Shown here: positions 27,314-36,342 of the stretch, one piece after another | Layout of the letters: every line of letters begins with the position of its first letter | Numbering within the stretch: the first letter of the stretch is position 1 | Source of the DNA: Alistipes ihumii AP11 | GTDB taxonomy: Bacteria; Bacteroidota; Bacteroidia; Bacteroidales; Rikenellaceae | Length of the DNA stretch: 64,000 bases | Reading direction: 5' to 3' | Assembly: GCF_025144665.1 (NCBI RefSeq) | Contig: NZ_CP102294.1 | Location: 2,108,001 to 2,172,000, forward strand | Translations under genes and position numbers: made by a program | The notes under the pieces: generated by a model | The model's input: only the letters and a program-made list of their open reading frames with translations | The model's database searches: none | Told to the model about the DNA's origin: nothing

Positions 27314-29299
27314 ATGAATCTGAAAAAAATAGGTATTCTTTGTTTGGGACTGATGGCGGGCGGTTTGCTGCAGGCCAAAGTCCGTTTGGCTTCCGTTTTC
27401 GGCAGCGACATGGTTTTGCAGCGGCAGTGCGAGGCGCCTCTTTGGGGCTGGGCCGAACCGGGGGCCGAGGTGGCGGTGACCGGGTCGTGGGACGGATCGA
27501 CCGTCCGAACCCGTTGCGGAGCGGACGGAAAATGGATGCTGAAGCTGAAAACTCCCGACGCGGGAGGACCTTATACGGTTACCGTTTCGGACGGGGAGGC
27601 CGTTACGTTGGAGAACGTGCTGATCGGCGAGGTGTGGATCTGCTCGGGGCAGTCCAATATGGAGATGCCGGTAGGAGGATGGGGCCGCGTGCGCGATTAT
27701 GCCCGCGAGATCGAAAGCGCCGACTGGCCTCGGATACGTCTGTTCGGCGTCAAGCGGGTTTCCAGTTTGGCTCCGAGGGAAGATGTACAGGTCGTAGGCG
27801 GAGGCTGGCAGCCCTGCTCGCCGCGGACGGTTCCCGACTTCTCCGCCGCCGGTTACTTTTTCGCCCGCGAGTTGCATAAGGCGCTCGGAGTCCCTGTCGG
27901 AGTGATCAATACTTCGTGGGGAGGTACGGTGGCCGAGTCGTGGATGAGTCCCGAGGCGCTGGCCACGCATTCCGATTTTGCGGAGCGCGTCGAGCAGGTT
28001 CGCTCGGCCGGGGCCGACGAGAGCCGGTTATGGGCCGGATTCCGCGATGACTCGGCTCGCTGGGAGCAGGTTGTCGCGCAGCGCGATCCGGCGTATCGGG
28101 ACGGAAAGTGTCTGTGGAAGGAGCGATCTTTCGACGACAGCGACTGGGATACGATCGCTCTGCCCGCCTATTTCGATGCGGAGTGTCTGCCGGGCCACGA
28201 CGGGATCGTCTGGCTGCGCCGGCGGATCGAGATACCGGCCCGCTGGCGGGGGCGCGACCTGACCCTTCGCCTTAGCTACGTAGACGACAGGGACGTGACT
28301 TATTTCAACGGAGTGCAGGTCGGCGCGATCCATGCGTTGGAGCAGGAGCGCGTCTATCGGGTGCCGGGCAGGCTGGTCGAGGGGGGCGAGGCGGTCATCG
28401 CGATCCGTGTGCTCGACACCGGAGGCGACGGCGGGCTCAATTACGACGGCCCGTCGCTTCGCCTGAGTCTGTCCGACGACCGGTATATACCGCTGTCCGG
28501 CCCGTGGAGATACCGGGTCGGAAGCAAGTTGGCCGATTTGCCTGTTCCGCCCGTTCAGCCCGATTTCAATCCGCATCAGCCGACGGCGCTTTACCATTCG
28601 ATGCTTCGTCCGCTCGTTCCGCTGGCCTTTCGGGGCGCAGTATGGTATCAGGGCGAGTCGAACGCATGGCGGGCCGAGCAGTACGGGACGCTTTTCCCGT
28701 TGCTCGTCGAGGACTGGCGCTCGTGCTGGGGGCGCGATTTCCCGTTTCTGTTCGTGCAGCTGGCTAATTTCGGAGCGCGGCACGACGAGCCTGCCGCTTC
28801 ACAGTGGGCCGAGCTGAGAGAGGCTCAGTCCGAGGCGCTGCATCTCGACGGAACCGCTATGGCCGTGGCGATCGATATCGGCGAGGACGACAATATTCAT
28901 CCGAAGAATAAGCAGGAGCTGGGCCGCCGTTTGGCCCTGATTGCCCGTGCCCGGGTGTACGGCGAGTCGGTGGCATGCAGCGGTCCCGTGTACCGGACCT
29001 ATCGGATCGAAGGCGATAAGATCCGGATCCGGTTCGACGAGGCCGAAGGGCTGGCGGTGCGGGACGGCCGTGTCCTCCGCGGGTTCGCTGTCGCAGGGGC
29101 CGATCGCCGGTTCCGTTGGGCCGAGGCTGCGATCGACGGATGCGACGTGGTGGTCGGCTCGCCCGAGGTCCCGTATCCTTTGGCCGTTCGCTACGGCTGG
29201 GACGACAATCCGGACTGCAATCTGATCAATGCTTCCGGACTGCCGGCCTCGCCGTTCCGGACCGACCGCTGGCCGGGAATCACGACCGGCAAGAAATAA
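27314..29299 (+). CDS. Sialate O-acetylesterase (SGNH/SASA family), exported
   Basis: The 661-residue protein begins with a signal peptide (MNLKKIGILCLGLMAGGLLQA). The first SGNH block is GQSNMEMP at about residues 112-119 with catalytic Ser114. The third block WYQGESNAW and the final DDNIHPKNK, with the catalytic Asp-x-x-His, follow after an inserted beta-sandwich domain (about residues 265-400) that looks like a galactose-binding fold. Such enzymes remove O-acetyl groups from sialic acids or other acetylated glycans in the periplasm, opening host mucin sugars to further digestion. No sialidase or sugar transporter is adjacent, so the exact substrate is open. Confidence 0.88.
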   Translation: MNLKKIGILCLGLMAGGLLQAKVRLASVFGSDMVLQRQCEAPLWGWAEPGAEVAVTGSWDGSTVRTRCGADGKWMLKLKTPDAGGPYTVTVSDGEAVTLENVLIGEVWICSGQSNMEMPVGGWGRVRDYAREIESADWPRIRLFGVKRVSSLAPREDVQVVGGGWQPCSPRTVPDFSAAGYFFARELHKALGVPVGVINTSWGGTVAESWMSPEALATHSDFAERVEQVRSAGADESRLWAGFRDDSARWEQVVAQRDPAYRDGKCLWKERSFDDSDWDTIALPAYFDAECLPGHDGIVWLRRRIEIPARWRGRDLTLRLSYVDDRDVTYFNGVQVGAIHALEQERVYRVPGRLVEGGEAVIAIRVLDTGGDGGLNYDGPSLRLSLSDDRYIPLSGPWRYRVGSKLADLPVPPVQPDFNPHQPTALYHSMLRPLVPLAFRGAVWYQGESNAWRAEQYGTLFPLLVEDWRSCWGRDFPFLFVQLANFGARHDEPAASQWAELREAQSEALHLDGTAMAVAIDIGEDDNIHPKNKQELGRRLALIARARVYGESVACSGPVYRTYRIEGDKIRIRFDEAEGLAVRDGRVLRGFAVAGADRRFRWAEAAIDGCDVVVGSPEVPYPLAVRYGWDDNPDCNLINASGLPASPFRTDRWPGITTGKK

Positions 29300-29433
29300 T
29301 CCGGATTTTGTCGGCGAACGAGCACCGCGTTTCATCCTGCCGGCGGAGCTGTTCGCATGTCTTGCCGGGTACTGTCTTTGCGGATGACGGGCAGCTCGTG
29401 CGAGCCGGCATATGGGCGATTCCGTCCCGGCCG

Positions 29434-29465
29434 GTTGTAGGTTTCGGGCAAAACAGCTATTTTTA
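29434..29465 (+). promoter_or_regulatory. Putative promoter of the hybrid histidine kinase gene
   Basis: TTG at 29435-29437, a 20-base spacer and TATTTTTA at 29458-29465 match the Bacteroidota pattern except for the final base of the -7 box. It lies 22 bases before the start codon. Confidence 0.4.
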
Positions 29466-29487
29466 GCCGGGTAACCGACGGGAGACT

Positions 29488-31953
29488 ATGAGAAAATTCG
29501 GAAATACGGGCGGCAGCGAGTCGAACATGCGGATCAAGGTGGCCGTAGGCTATCTGTTGGTCGCCGTGGCGGCGGTTTTCGCCGTTTGGTACATTTACAT
29601 GCGGATTGCGCCGTTGGCTGTTCGCGAGGACGCTACGCAGGGAGCGGCGTACCGGAAAGTGCTGGTTACGGGCACGACGATCTCGTCGCTGTACGAGGCG
29701 AGCTACCGGGCGAATATCTATCTGCAGGACCCTTCGGTCGACAATCTGGAAGCTTACGACCGGGCGATCGACACGGTCTACGGCCACATCGACTCGCTTT
29801 GCCGGTTGCAGATACCTCCCGAGCAGATCGGCATTCTGGAGGAGATTACCGAGCTGCTGAAGTGGAAAAAATCGAACCTGATCGGTCTGGCCGCCACGAT
29901 GAGCCGTCTTCGGGAAAGAGAGGTGCTTCGTCACGACAGCCTGTTGCGGGCGCTCGAACGAAAGGACACGCTTTCGCCGGTGGTCGTAGTGATCGAGAAG
30001 CCCGTTCATAAGGATACGATTCGTTTGGTTCCTTCCGAGCGGGACCGGTTTTGGCGGCGTTTCGCGGGGCCTCTCATGACGGCGAGAGACACGCTCAAAG
30101 AGATGCCGAGGAGCAGCGAGATGCCTGTCGATACGCTCGCTCCCGTTGTTTCGCAAAAGATGCCGTCAGATGTAGGCGGCGCTCGATTGCAGGCGAAGCC
30201 GGCGTTACCTTCCAGACGGCGCGACCGGACTGCGGAGGCTATCCGGCAGCAGCAGCATACGCTGATGCTGATCGATCAGACGATCAACGATCGGGCTACG
30301 CTGCTTTTGCAGAAGATGAACGACGAAAACATCCGGGCAGCGCTCGACGAGATCGGTACTCGCGACCGGACGCTCAAGCGTGCGGGAGAGTCCGTGCTGG
30401 GGATCGCGTTGGGTGCGTTGTGCATAGTGCTTCTTTTCGTCGCTCTGATATTCAGCGATATAAATAAAAGCAAACGTTATAAACAGGCCCTTGAGGAGGC
30501 CCGGCGCAAGGCGGAGGACCTGATGGAGAACCGGCAACGGCTGCTGCTGTCGATCTCCCACGATATTCGTTCCCCGCTCAATTCGATCATGGGTTACGTC
30601 GAGCTGCTGTCGTCGAATCCTTCTCCCGATAAGGTGGCGCGTTACACGGCCAGCATGAGATACAGTTCGGCTCATCTGATGGAGCTGCTGACCAATCTGC
30701 TCGAATATTCCCGGATCGAAACGGGCAAAATGACCCTCGACGCGGCTCCTTTCGAGGTATTCCCGCTATTCGATCAGACCCTCGGCATGTTCGTGCCCTC
30801 GGCGGAGAGAAAGGGCGTGTCGCTCGTAAGCGACAACCGCGCGGAGAAGGGCATGTACGTCAAGGCCGATGCGGCCCGAATCAGGCAAGTACTGATCAAT
30901 CTGCTCTCCAACGCCGTGAAGTTCACCGATCGGGGGTCGGTAACGCTTTCGGCAGTCGTTCGGTCCGGAGACGGGAACGGTGCGCCGCTACGGTTGGAAT
31001 TCGCCGTGAGCGACACGGGGTGCGGCATTGCGCCGGAAGAGCAGAAGAGGATATTCGACGAGTTTTCGAGGGCCGATACGGCCGGCAAGGAGGGCAGCGG
31101 ATTCGGGCTGGCCGTCGTGTCGCGTCTGGTCGAGCTGCTGGGAGGAACGTTGGAGCTCGACAGTCGGATCGGCGAGGGGAGCGTTTTCCGGGTCTCGATA
31201 CCCGTGCTGTCCGTCTCCGTTTCCGAAATTCCGAAGCCTGTCCCGGCCGAGGCTCCCCCTCGGGTCACTCCTCGTTCGATACTCGTTGTCGAGGACGATC
31301 CCTCGCAACGAGCCATGTTGAGCGAAATACTGAAATCGGCCGGTCACAGGGTCTGCTGCTGTGATCGGTTGGAGCAGTGCGTGGATAAGCTGGCCGATGT
31401 CGATATGGTGCTGACCGATATTCAGCTGGGCGGATTTTCCGGCTATCAGCTGCTCTCGGCGATCCGTTCCGCTTCGGAGGGCTGGGCGCGGAGGTTGCCC
31501 GTGATTGCCGTTTCGGCTTCCGACCGTCTGGAGAAAGAGAGCGACGGGTTCGACGCCGTGTTGCGCAAACCATTCACGCAGAGCGAGCTGCTGAAAACGA
31601 TCGCCGGTATGCCGTCTCCCGATCCGGGATACGATTTGGGCGAACTCCGGGAGATGATGAACGGCGATGAGGAAGCGGTCCGGACGGTCGTGGAGACTTT
31701 CGTGTCTTCTACGCGCGACAGCCTGAAACTGCTCGAGGAATACAGTGCCTCCCGCGACTGGCCGTCGCTCGCCAAGCTGGCTCACCGGATGCTGCCGATG
31801 TTCCGTCAACTGCATGCCGACCGGACGGCGGCCGATCTGGAAGAATTGGAAAAGAGCGGTTCCTCGGCGGAACCGGCGCGAATATCTTTTCTGGTCGAAC
31901 GCGCGATCGGCTCGGCGAAGCGAATCCTCGGAAGAATGTCCGGCTCGCTATAG
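29488..31953 (+). CDS. Hybrid histidine kinase with receiver and HPt domains
   Basis: The 821-residue membrane protein has a transmembrane helix at about residues 17-37, a ~265-residue periplasmic sensor region of no family I recognise, a second helix at about 303-322, and a HisKA domain with phospho-acceptor His358 in SISHDIRSP. The ATPase domain (DTGCGI, GSGFGLAV) is followed by a receiver domain with Asp644 in LTDIQ and a C-terminal HPt-like domain with His766 in LAHRMLPMF. A complete internal phosphorelay is thus present. The natural last recipient is the response regulator encoded tail to tail downstream, whose stop codon it overlaps. What it senses is unknown. Confidence 0.9.
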   Translation: MRKFGNTGGSESNMRIKVAVGYLLVAVAAVFAVWYIYMRIAPLAVREDATQGAAYRKVLVTGTTISSLYEASYRANIYLQDPSVDNLEAYDRAIDTVYGHIDSLCRLQIPPEQIGILEEITELLKWKKSNLIGLAATMSRLREREVLRHDSLLRALERKDTLSPVVVVIEKPVHKDTIRLVPSERDRFWRRFAGPLMTARDTLKEMPRSSEMPVDTLAPVVSQKMPSDVGGARLQAKPALPSRRRDRTAEAIRQQQHTLMLIDQTINDRATLLLQKMNDENIRAALDEIGTRDRTLKRAGESVLGIALGALCIVLLFVALIFSDINKSKRYKQALEEARRKAEDLMENRQRLLLSISHDIRSPLNSIMGYVELLSSNPSPDKVARYTASMRYSSAHLMELLTNLLEYSRIETGKMTLDAAPFEVFPLFDQTLGMFVPSAERKGVSLVSDNRAEKGMYVKADAARIRQVLINLLSNAVKFTDRGSVTLSAVVRSGDGNGAPLRLEFAVSDTGCGIAPEEQKRIFDEFSRADTAGKEGSGFGLAVVSRLVELLGGTLELDSRIGEGSVFRVSIPVLSVSVSEIPKPVPAEAPPRVTPRSILVVEDDPSQRAMLSEILKSAGHRVCCCDRLEQCVDKLADVDMVLTDIQLGGFSGYQLLSAIRSASEGWARRLPVIAVSASDRLEKESDGFDAVLRKPFTQSELLKTIAGMPSPDPGYDLGELREMMNGDEEAVRTVVETFVSSTRDSLKLLEEYSASRDWPSLAKLAHRMLPMFRQLHADRTAADLEELEKSGSSAEPARISFLVERAIGSAKRILGRMSGSL

Positions 31954-33288
31954 CTCGATACCGTACAGCTTGAGCTTGTTGTACAGGGTTTTCCGGTCGA
32001 TCTCCAGCAGACGGGCCGCCTCGCTCTTGTTGTTCCTCGCGCGACGCAGCGCATCCAGAATCTGCTCTTTCTCGTTGACCTTGCGCAACAGGGGCGAAGC
32101 GGGCGGCTCCGGCATACTCTCCGCGTCGGCCGTCAATTCTTCCGGCAGGTCGGCTATCGTGACGATGCGCCCCTTGCAGAAGAGAACGGCCCGCTTGATC
32201 GCATTGCGCATCTGGCGCAGGTTGCCGGGCCATTTGTAGCGGTTCATCCATGCGGCGGTCTCGGCGTCGAATCCTTCGACCTGCTTTTCCAGCTCGCGGT
32301 TGGCGTCCTGCAGGAACGACTCGGCGAAAGCGGGTATGTCCTCTTTCCGTTCCCGGAGCGGGGGAATCTGCACGGTGAATTCGTCGAGACGGTGGAACAG
32401 GTCCCCGCGAAACTTGTTCTCGCGGATCGCTTCGAGCAGGTTCTCGTTCGTCGCGGCGATGATCCGTACGTCGACGGCCGTTTCCCTCACGCTGCCGACG
32501 GGACGGATCACGCGTTCCTGAATCGCGCGGAGCAGTTGTACCTGTACGTCGTAAGGCAGGTTGCCGATCTCGTCGAGGAAAACGGTTCCGCCTTCCGCCG
32601 TCTCGAAGACGCCCTTTTTGTCCGAAACGGCCGACGTAAAGGCTCCTTTGGCATGTCCGAACAGCTCGCTGGCGGCCAGCTCGCGCGAGAGCACGCCGCA
32701 GTCGACGGCGACGAACGGACGGGCCTTCCGCTTGCTGTTGGCGTGGATGAAGCGGGCCGCGTATTCCTTGCCCGTGCCGCTTTCGCCCGTGATCAGAACC
32801 GACATGTTGGTCGGCGCGACGAGCAACAGGTGATCCCGGAGCTTGGCGGACGCTTCGCTGTGTCCCCATACGATAGCCGTTCCGGGCTCCGAAGCGGACT
32901 GCGTTTCCGGCCGTGAACGGCGCTGTTCGTGCCGCGTAACCGCCGCGGTCATTTTTTCGCGCAGTATTTCGGGGTTGACCGGTTTCTCGAGATAATCGAA
33001 AGCTCCCAGTTTGATAGCCGCCACCGCCGTGCTGACGTTCGCGTAGCCGGTCATGATGATCACTTCGCTGTGAGGCGATTTGTGCCGTATCCATTCGAGC
33101 AGCGTGATGCCGTCGCGGTCGGGCAGGCGCAGGTCCGACAGCACGACGTCGAACACGCACTCCCCCATCCGCTTGACCGCCTGCTCCGCACTGACGACGC
33201 TCTCCGCCTCGTATCCGTTCTTGGACAACCATGTCCGCAGCATGAGGGCGAAGGCGACGTCATCCTCTACAATCAGCACCTTTGTCAT
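31948..33288 (-). CDS. NtrC-type sigma-54 response regulator with altered GAFTGA loop
   Basis: I start it at 33288 (MTKVLIVEDD); the open frame continues upstream without resembling protein. The 446 residues contain a receiver domain with Asp52, an AAA+ domain with Walker A GESGTGKE (168-175) and Walker B GGTVFLDEIG (from 233), and a Fis-type helix-turn-helix at about 405-446 (EAARLLEIDRKTLYNKL). The loop that contacts sigma-54 reads GAFTSA (215-220) instead of GAFTGA. The stop codon overlaps the end of the hybrid kinase gene by 6 bases on the opposite strand, and the kinase is the likely phosphate donor. Targets are unknown; the PepSY-like genes next to it are candidates. Confidence 0.92.
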   Translation of the reverse strand: MTKVLIVEDDVAFALMLRTWLSKNGYEAESVVSAEQAVKRMGECVFDVVLSDLRLPDRDGITLLEWIRHKSPHSEVIIMTGYANVSTAVAAIKLGAFDYLEKPVNPEILREKMTAAVTRHEQRRSRPETQSASEPGTAIVWGHSEASAKLRDHLLLVAPTNMSVLITGESGTGKEYAARFIHANSKRKARPFVAVDCGVLSRELAASELFGHAKGAFTSAVSDKKGVFETAEGGTVFLDEIGNLPYDVQVQLLRAIQERVIRPVGSVRETAVDVRIIAATNENLLEAIRENKFRGDLFHRLDEFTVQIPPLRERKEDIPAFAESFLQDANRELEKQVEGFDAETAAWMNRYKWPGNLRQMRNAIKRAVLFCKGRIVTIADLPEELTADAESMPEPPASPLLRKVNEKEQILDALRRARNNKSEAARLLEIDRKTLYNKLKLYGIEL

Positions 33289-33317
33289 CGGATTCTTTTC
33301 GTAATGTTTTTCGCCTG

Positions 33318-33325
33318 CAAAGATA
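33318..33325 (-). promoter_or_regulatory. -7 promoter box of the response regulator gene
   Basis: Read on the minus strand it is TATCTTTG, an exact TANNTTTG match, 30 bases before the start codon at 33288. A matching -33 box is not evident because the position is taken by the terminator stem at 33345-33368. Confidence 0.45.
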
Positions 33326-33344
33326 GCAATAATCGTATAAAGAA

Positions 33345-33368
33345 AAGGCCTGTTCGCAAACAGGCCTT
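33345..33368 (-). terminator. Hairpin terminator of the PepSY-like gene at 33437-33778
   Basis: A perfect 10-bp stem (33345-33354 with 33359-33368) and 4-base loop are followed on the minus strand by TTTTCTTTAT. It lies 68 bases after the stop of the minus-strand gene and separates it from the response regulator. Confidence 0.7.
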
Positions 33369-33436
33369 CGGCTGGCGGTCCGGTTTCGCCGGGCGACCGT
33401 CGGGCTTTCCCCTGCGGTCGGGGCGGGGATTTTCTT

Positions 33437-33778
33437 TTATGGGACGGACGGGCCGGCACTTCGTTCGACCAGGTCCATAACCGTTCCCTGAGCGTCGAGA
33501 AGGAGAGTGATTTCGGTCCCTTTCGGGTTCGGTACGGTAATTTTGTACAGCCTGATCCCGGCGTTGGCGTAGGCTTTCTCGATCGACGAGCTTGCGTACC
33601 GCGAGGCGATTGCGTACCGCACGGCCTGAGGCAGCTCGCTCGGGTCGATCTCGACGAATCCCGTTCGGACGGCCGTTGCTTGCGTCGATGCGTTTCCTGC
33701 AAGGGCGTATGCGGAGACGGGACCGGCCGTCCATGCGGCGGTAATCAGTGCGGCCACAGTAAACAATAGCTTGTTCAT
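33437..33778 (-). CDS. Small secreted PepSY-like protein, paralogue 1
   Basis: The 113-residue product has a signal peptide (MNKLLFTVAALITAAWTAGPVSA) and one short domain with the pattern ELPQAVRYAIASRY...IEKAYANAGIRLYKITV...LLLDAQG, as in PepSY-like/putative beta-lactamase-inhibitor-like proteins of Bacteroidota. It is a clear paralogue of the gene at 33861-34178. Such small periplasmic proteins often accompany two-component systems and may modulate the sensor or respond to it; here that is inference from position. It is followed by a terminator and preceded by an 82-base gap to its paralogue. Confidence 0.65.
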   Translation of the reverse strand: MNKLLFTVAALITAAWTAGPVSAYALAGNASTQATAVRTGFVEIDPSELPQAVRYAIASRYASSSIEKAYANAGIRLYKITVPNPKGTEITLLLDAQGTVMDLVERSAGPSVP

Positions 33779-33860
33779 GAGTTCTTGTCGTAAGGGTTGA
33801 ACGGATGAGATCCTGCGTATTTCGGCTTTCTATGCGCGGGGCGGCTCGGAGCGCGGCTCC

Positions 33861-34178
33861 TTAGGCTGCCGGCGTTTCGGATGCCTGCCGTATGAAGCCC
33901 TCTTTGTCGAGGATGATCGTGGCCGACCAGCCGTCGCTTCTCTTTACGATTACTTTGTAAAGGGAAGCGGTTGCGTCATTGTAGGCTTCCTCGATGAAGC
34001 TGCCCGGATATTTTTTGTCCAGCGCGTCGCGGACGGCCTGCGGCAGATCGCTCGGCGCGATGCGGATAAAGCCCTCTTGTGCGGTGATCGGAAAAACGGA
34101 CGATGAAACGGCTGAAGCGGTTCCGGTTGCTGAAACGATGGCTGCGAGTACGGCAGCCGCGAATACGACCTTTTTCAT
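33861..34178 (-). CDS. Small secreted PepSY-like protein, paralogue 2
   Basis: The 105-residue product starts with a signal peptide (MKKVVFAAAVLAAIVSATGTASA) and has the same layout as its neighbour: DLPQAVRDALDKKYPGSFIEEAYND, then LYKVIVKR and a final ILDKEGFIRQA. The tandem pair probably arose by duplication and may form one transcript in the order 34178 to 33437. The function is unknown; the periplasmic location is supported by the signal peptide. The ~260 bases upstream are AT-rich and must carry its promoter, but I see no exact -7 box. Confidence 0.65.
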   Translation of the reverse strand: MKKVVFAAAVLAAIVSATGTASAVSSSVFPITAQEGFIRIAPSDLPQAVRDALDKKYPGSFIEEAYNDATASLYKVIVKRSDGWSATIILDKEGFIRQASETPAA

Positions 34179-34443
34179 GGCTTTGGCGTTTGAAAAATTC
34201 TTTCTACTTGTTCTTTGCTTTCGACAAAAACAAGGAAGAAAAACCGTACCGGAGCATGATATTTTTGTCGATTTTGTTTTTATTGTGTTGATTTATAGTT
34301 AGTTGGTTTGACGTTGCGGCGGAAGGGAGGCTTGCCTCGGGTTGGGGAGATTTGTGGAAAGATGTGGAGGAATTCCACGTTTCGCGGGGAGAAAAAGCGC
34401 AGAATCGTTAGCGATCGCTTGCAAGAGCGCATGCTGGCGGCGT

Positions 34444-35913
34444 CTATTTCGTTTGCAGGATCTGGCCGCGTTCGCTGTGGGAGATTACGAGCAGCTTGTC
34501 GCCGAGACAGAGCTTGCTGCGACCGTTCGGAATGAAAAAGGCGCCGTCGCGCTTGACCGTGACGACCAGTTCGTCGTCGGGAAGCGGAAGGTCCATCAGC
34601 CGGTCGCCCGAGGCCAGCATGTCGGCGGTCACTTCCGTTTCCGACAGCGTCGACTTGATTTCGTCGGGCAGTTCCTCGAAACTGAAGCTCAGGGCGGCAG
34701 GCTCCGAATCGTCGACCATTCTCAGCTTTCCGGCCATATAGCCTACGGTGGTCCCCTGAATGACGAGCGACATGATCGTGATGAAGAACACGATGTTGAA
34801 GATCAGGTTGGCATTGTTGATTCCGGCGATGAGCGGATAGGTGGCGAAGATGATCGGCACGGCTCCCCGCAGTCCGACCCATGACACGTAGGCTTTGGCC
34901 CGGCCGGAGATTTTGCGGAAAGGCAGCAGACATAGGTAGACCGTAGCCGGACGGGCGATCAGGATCATCGCGACGGCGATCAGCAGTCCGATGCCTGCGA
35001 CGGGCAGCAGCTCGGTCGGATTGACGAGCAGGCCGAGCGTCAGAAACATGACCAGCTGGGCGAGCCAGGCGATACCGTCGAAAAAGGTCGTCGTGCTGCG
35101 GTGATGCGGCATCTTGCTGTTGCCGATCACCAGACCGGCGAGATAGACGGCCAGATAGCCGTTGCCGCCGATCAGGTCGGTGAACGAAAAGATGAAGAAT
35201 ACCAGCGCGAGCAGCAGAATCGGGTATTGCGACTGGTTGTCGACGTCGAGCCGGTTGACGAAGAAGAGCGATATGCGGCCGAGCACGTAGCCGGCGACCG
35301 CGCCGACGCCGATCTGCATCAGCAGTACGCCGGCCGAGTGTCCGAAACTCATGTGGCCGACTTGAATGACCTGAATGAACAGGATCGTCAGGATGTTGGC
35401 CATCGGGTCGTTGCTTCCGCTCTCGAATTCGAGCATCGGACGGAGATTCTCCTTCAGCCTCAGACCCTTGCTTCTCAGAATCGAGAAGACCGAGGCGGAG
35501 TCCGTCGACGAAATGACGGCTGCCAGCAGCAGCGACTCGTAAAGCGTCAGCGTGATCGATCCGAAAAAGTAGCGCGTGACAAGAAAGATGATTCCTCCGG
35601 TAATGGCCGTGGTGATCATCACGCCCAGCGTGGCCAGTATGATGCCCGGACCCAGCACGGGGCGGATTTCCTTGAACTTCGTGTTCATGCCGCCCGAAAA
35701 AAGGATGACGCTCAGTGCGATCATGCCGATGAACTGGGCGATCGTCGGGCTGTTGAACTGAATGCCCAGCCCGTCGCTGCCGAACACCATGCCGACGCCC
35801 AGAAACAGCAGCAGGACGGGAACGCCGAACTTGGAGCCCGCTTTCCCCGCGAGAATGCTCACGAACAGCAAGACCGCTCCGACCAATAAGATATTTCCGG
35901 CGTTCAGCACCAT
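34444..35913 (-). CDS. Potassium/proton antiporter (CPA1 family, CvrA/NhaP2-like)
   Basis: The 489-residue protein has about 12 transmembrane segments covering residues 5-390, with the family's SSTDSASVFSILR stretch and FESGSNDPMA (ion-site Asp). A cytoplasmic C-terminal TrkA-C-like regulatory domain lies at about 405-489 (ASGDRLMDLPLPDDELVVTV...LGDKLLVI). It exchanges K+ (or Na+) for protons across the inner membrane, helping with ion and pH balance. The start at 35913 is supported by an excellent promoter 66-97 bases upstream. It is transcribed alone. Confidence 0.85.
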   Translation of the reverse strand: MVLNAGNILLVGAVLLFVSILAGKAGSKFGVPVLLLFLGVGMVFGSDGLGIQFNSPTIAQFIGMIALSVILFSGGMNTKFKEIRPVLGPGIILATLGVMITTAITGGIIFLVTRYFFGSITLTLYESLLLAAVISSTDSASVFSILRSKGLRLKENLRPMLEFESGSNDPMANILTILFIQVIQVGHMSFGHSAGVLLMQIGVGAVAGYVLGRISLFFVNRLDVDNQSQYPILLLALVFFIFSFTDLIGGNGYLAVYLAGLVIGNSKMPHHRSTTTFFDGIAWLAQLVMFLTLGLLVNPTELLPVAGIGLLIAVAMILIARPATVYLCLLPFRKISGRAKAYVSWVGLRGAVPIIFATYPLIAGINNANLIFNIVFFITIMSLVIQGTTVGYMAGKLRMVDDSEPAALSFSFEELPDEIKSTLSETEVTADMLASGDRLMDLPLPDDELVVTVKRDGAFFIPNGRSKLCLGDKLLVISHSERGQILQTK

Positions 35914-36342
35914 AAGGCTACGGGATGAATGGGACGAACGGCTCCGGTTTCCGGATATGCGTCCGGGGCGAGCCGTACCAAATATACTTCATTTTACGTT
36001 TGCGTGCAAAGCGGCTCGCGCGAAAAGTCTTTTCGGATTATAAAAAGGAAGGATCGGCCAGAACGGAGAAGGCCGTCGCTTGCGACGGGGCACCCGGAAA
36101 GCCTTTTCCTGCAAGTTGCCGTGCGGCCGGGCGAAAGTCCGGCCGTCGGAGTTCGAGAGCAGGGAACGAAAGGCTCGCATGCGGTTCGCCCGGCCGTTTG
36201 CCGCCTCGGATAGGTGTCGGATCAGGGCCGTGCTAACGGGCTCATTGTGAAACGACAGCCCGGCGAATTGTGGAACGGATTTTGAAAGGTAGTCCGTAAC
36301 GTACCGCGAAATACCTATTTAAAAACTTTTAATAAAAAGAGT
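35914..36342. other. Divergent intergenic region between the antiporter and the DUF4136 gene
   Basis: It holds the antiporter promoter (35979-36010) and about 330 further bases before the DUF4136 lipoprotein. A GC-rich hairpin with a 7-bp stem is at 36124-36130/36139-36145, and a similar CCGGCCG string recurs near 36190. TTTG at 36281 could be a -33 box for the + gene, but no exact -7 box follows. No open frame looks coding. Confidence 0.5.
35979..36010 (-). promoter_or_regulatory. Consensus Bacteroidota promoter of the K+/H+ antiporter
   Basis: On the minus strand TTTG (36010-36007), a spacer of exactly 20 bases and TATATTTG (35986-35979) match the -33/-7 consensus at every defined position. 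The start codon is at 35913. Confidence 0.8.
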
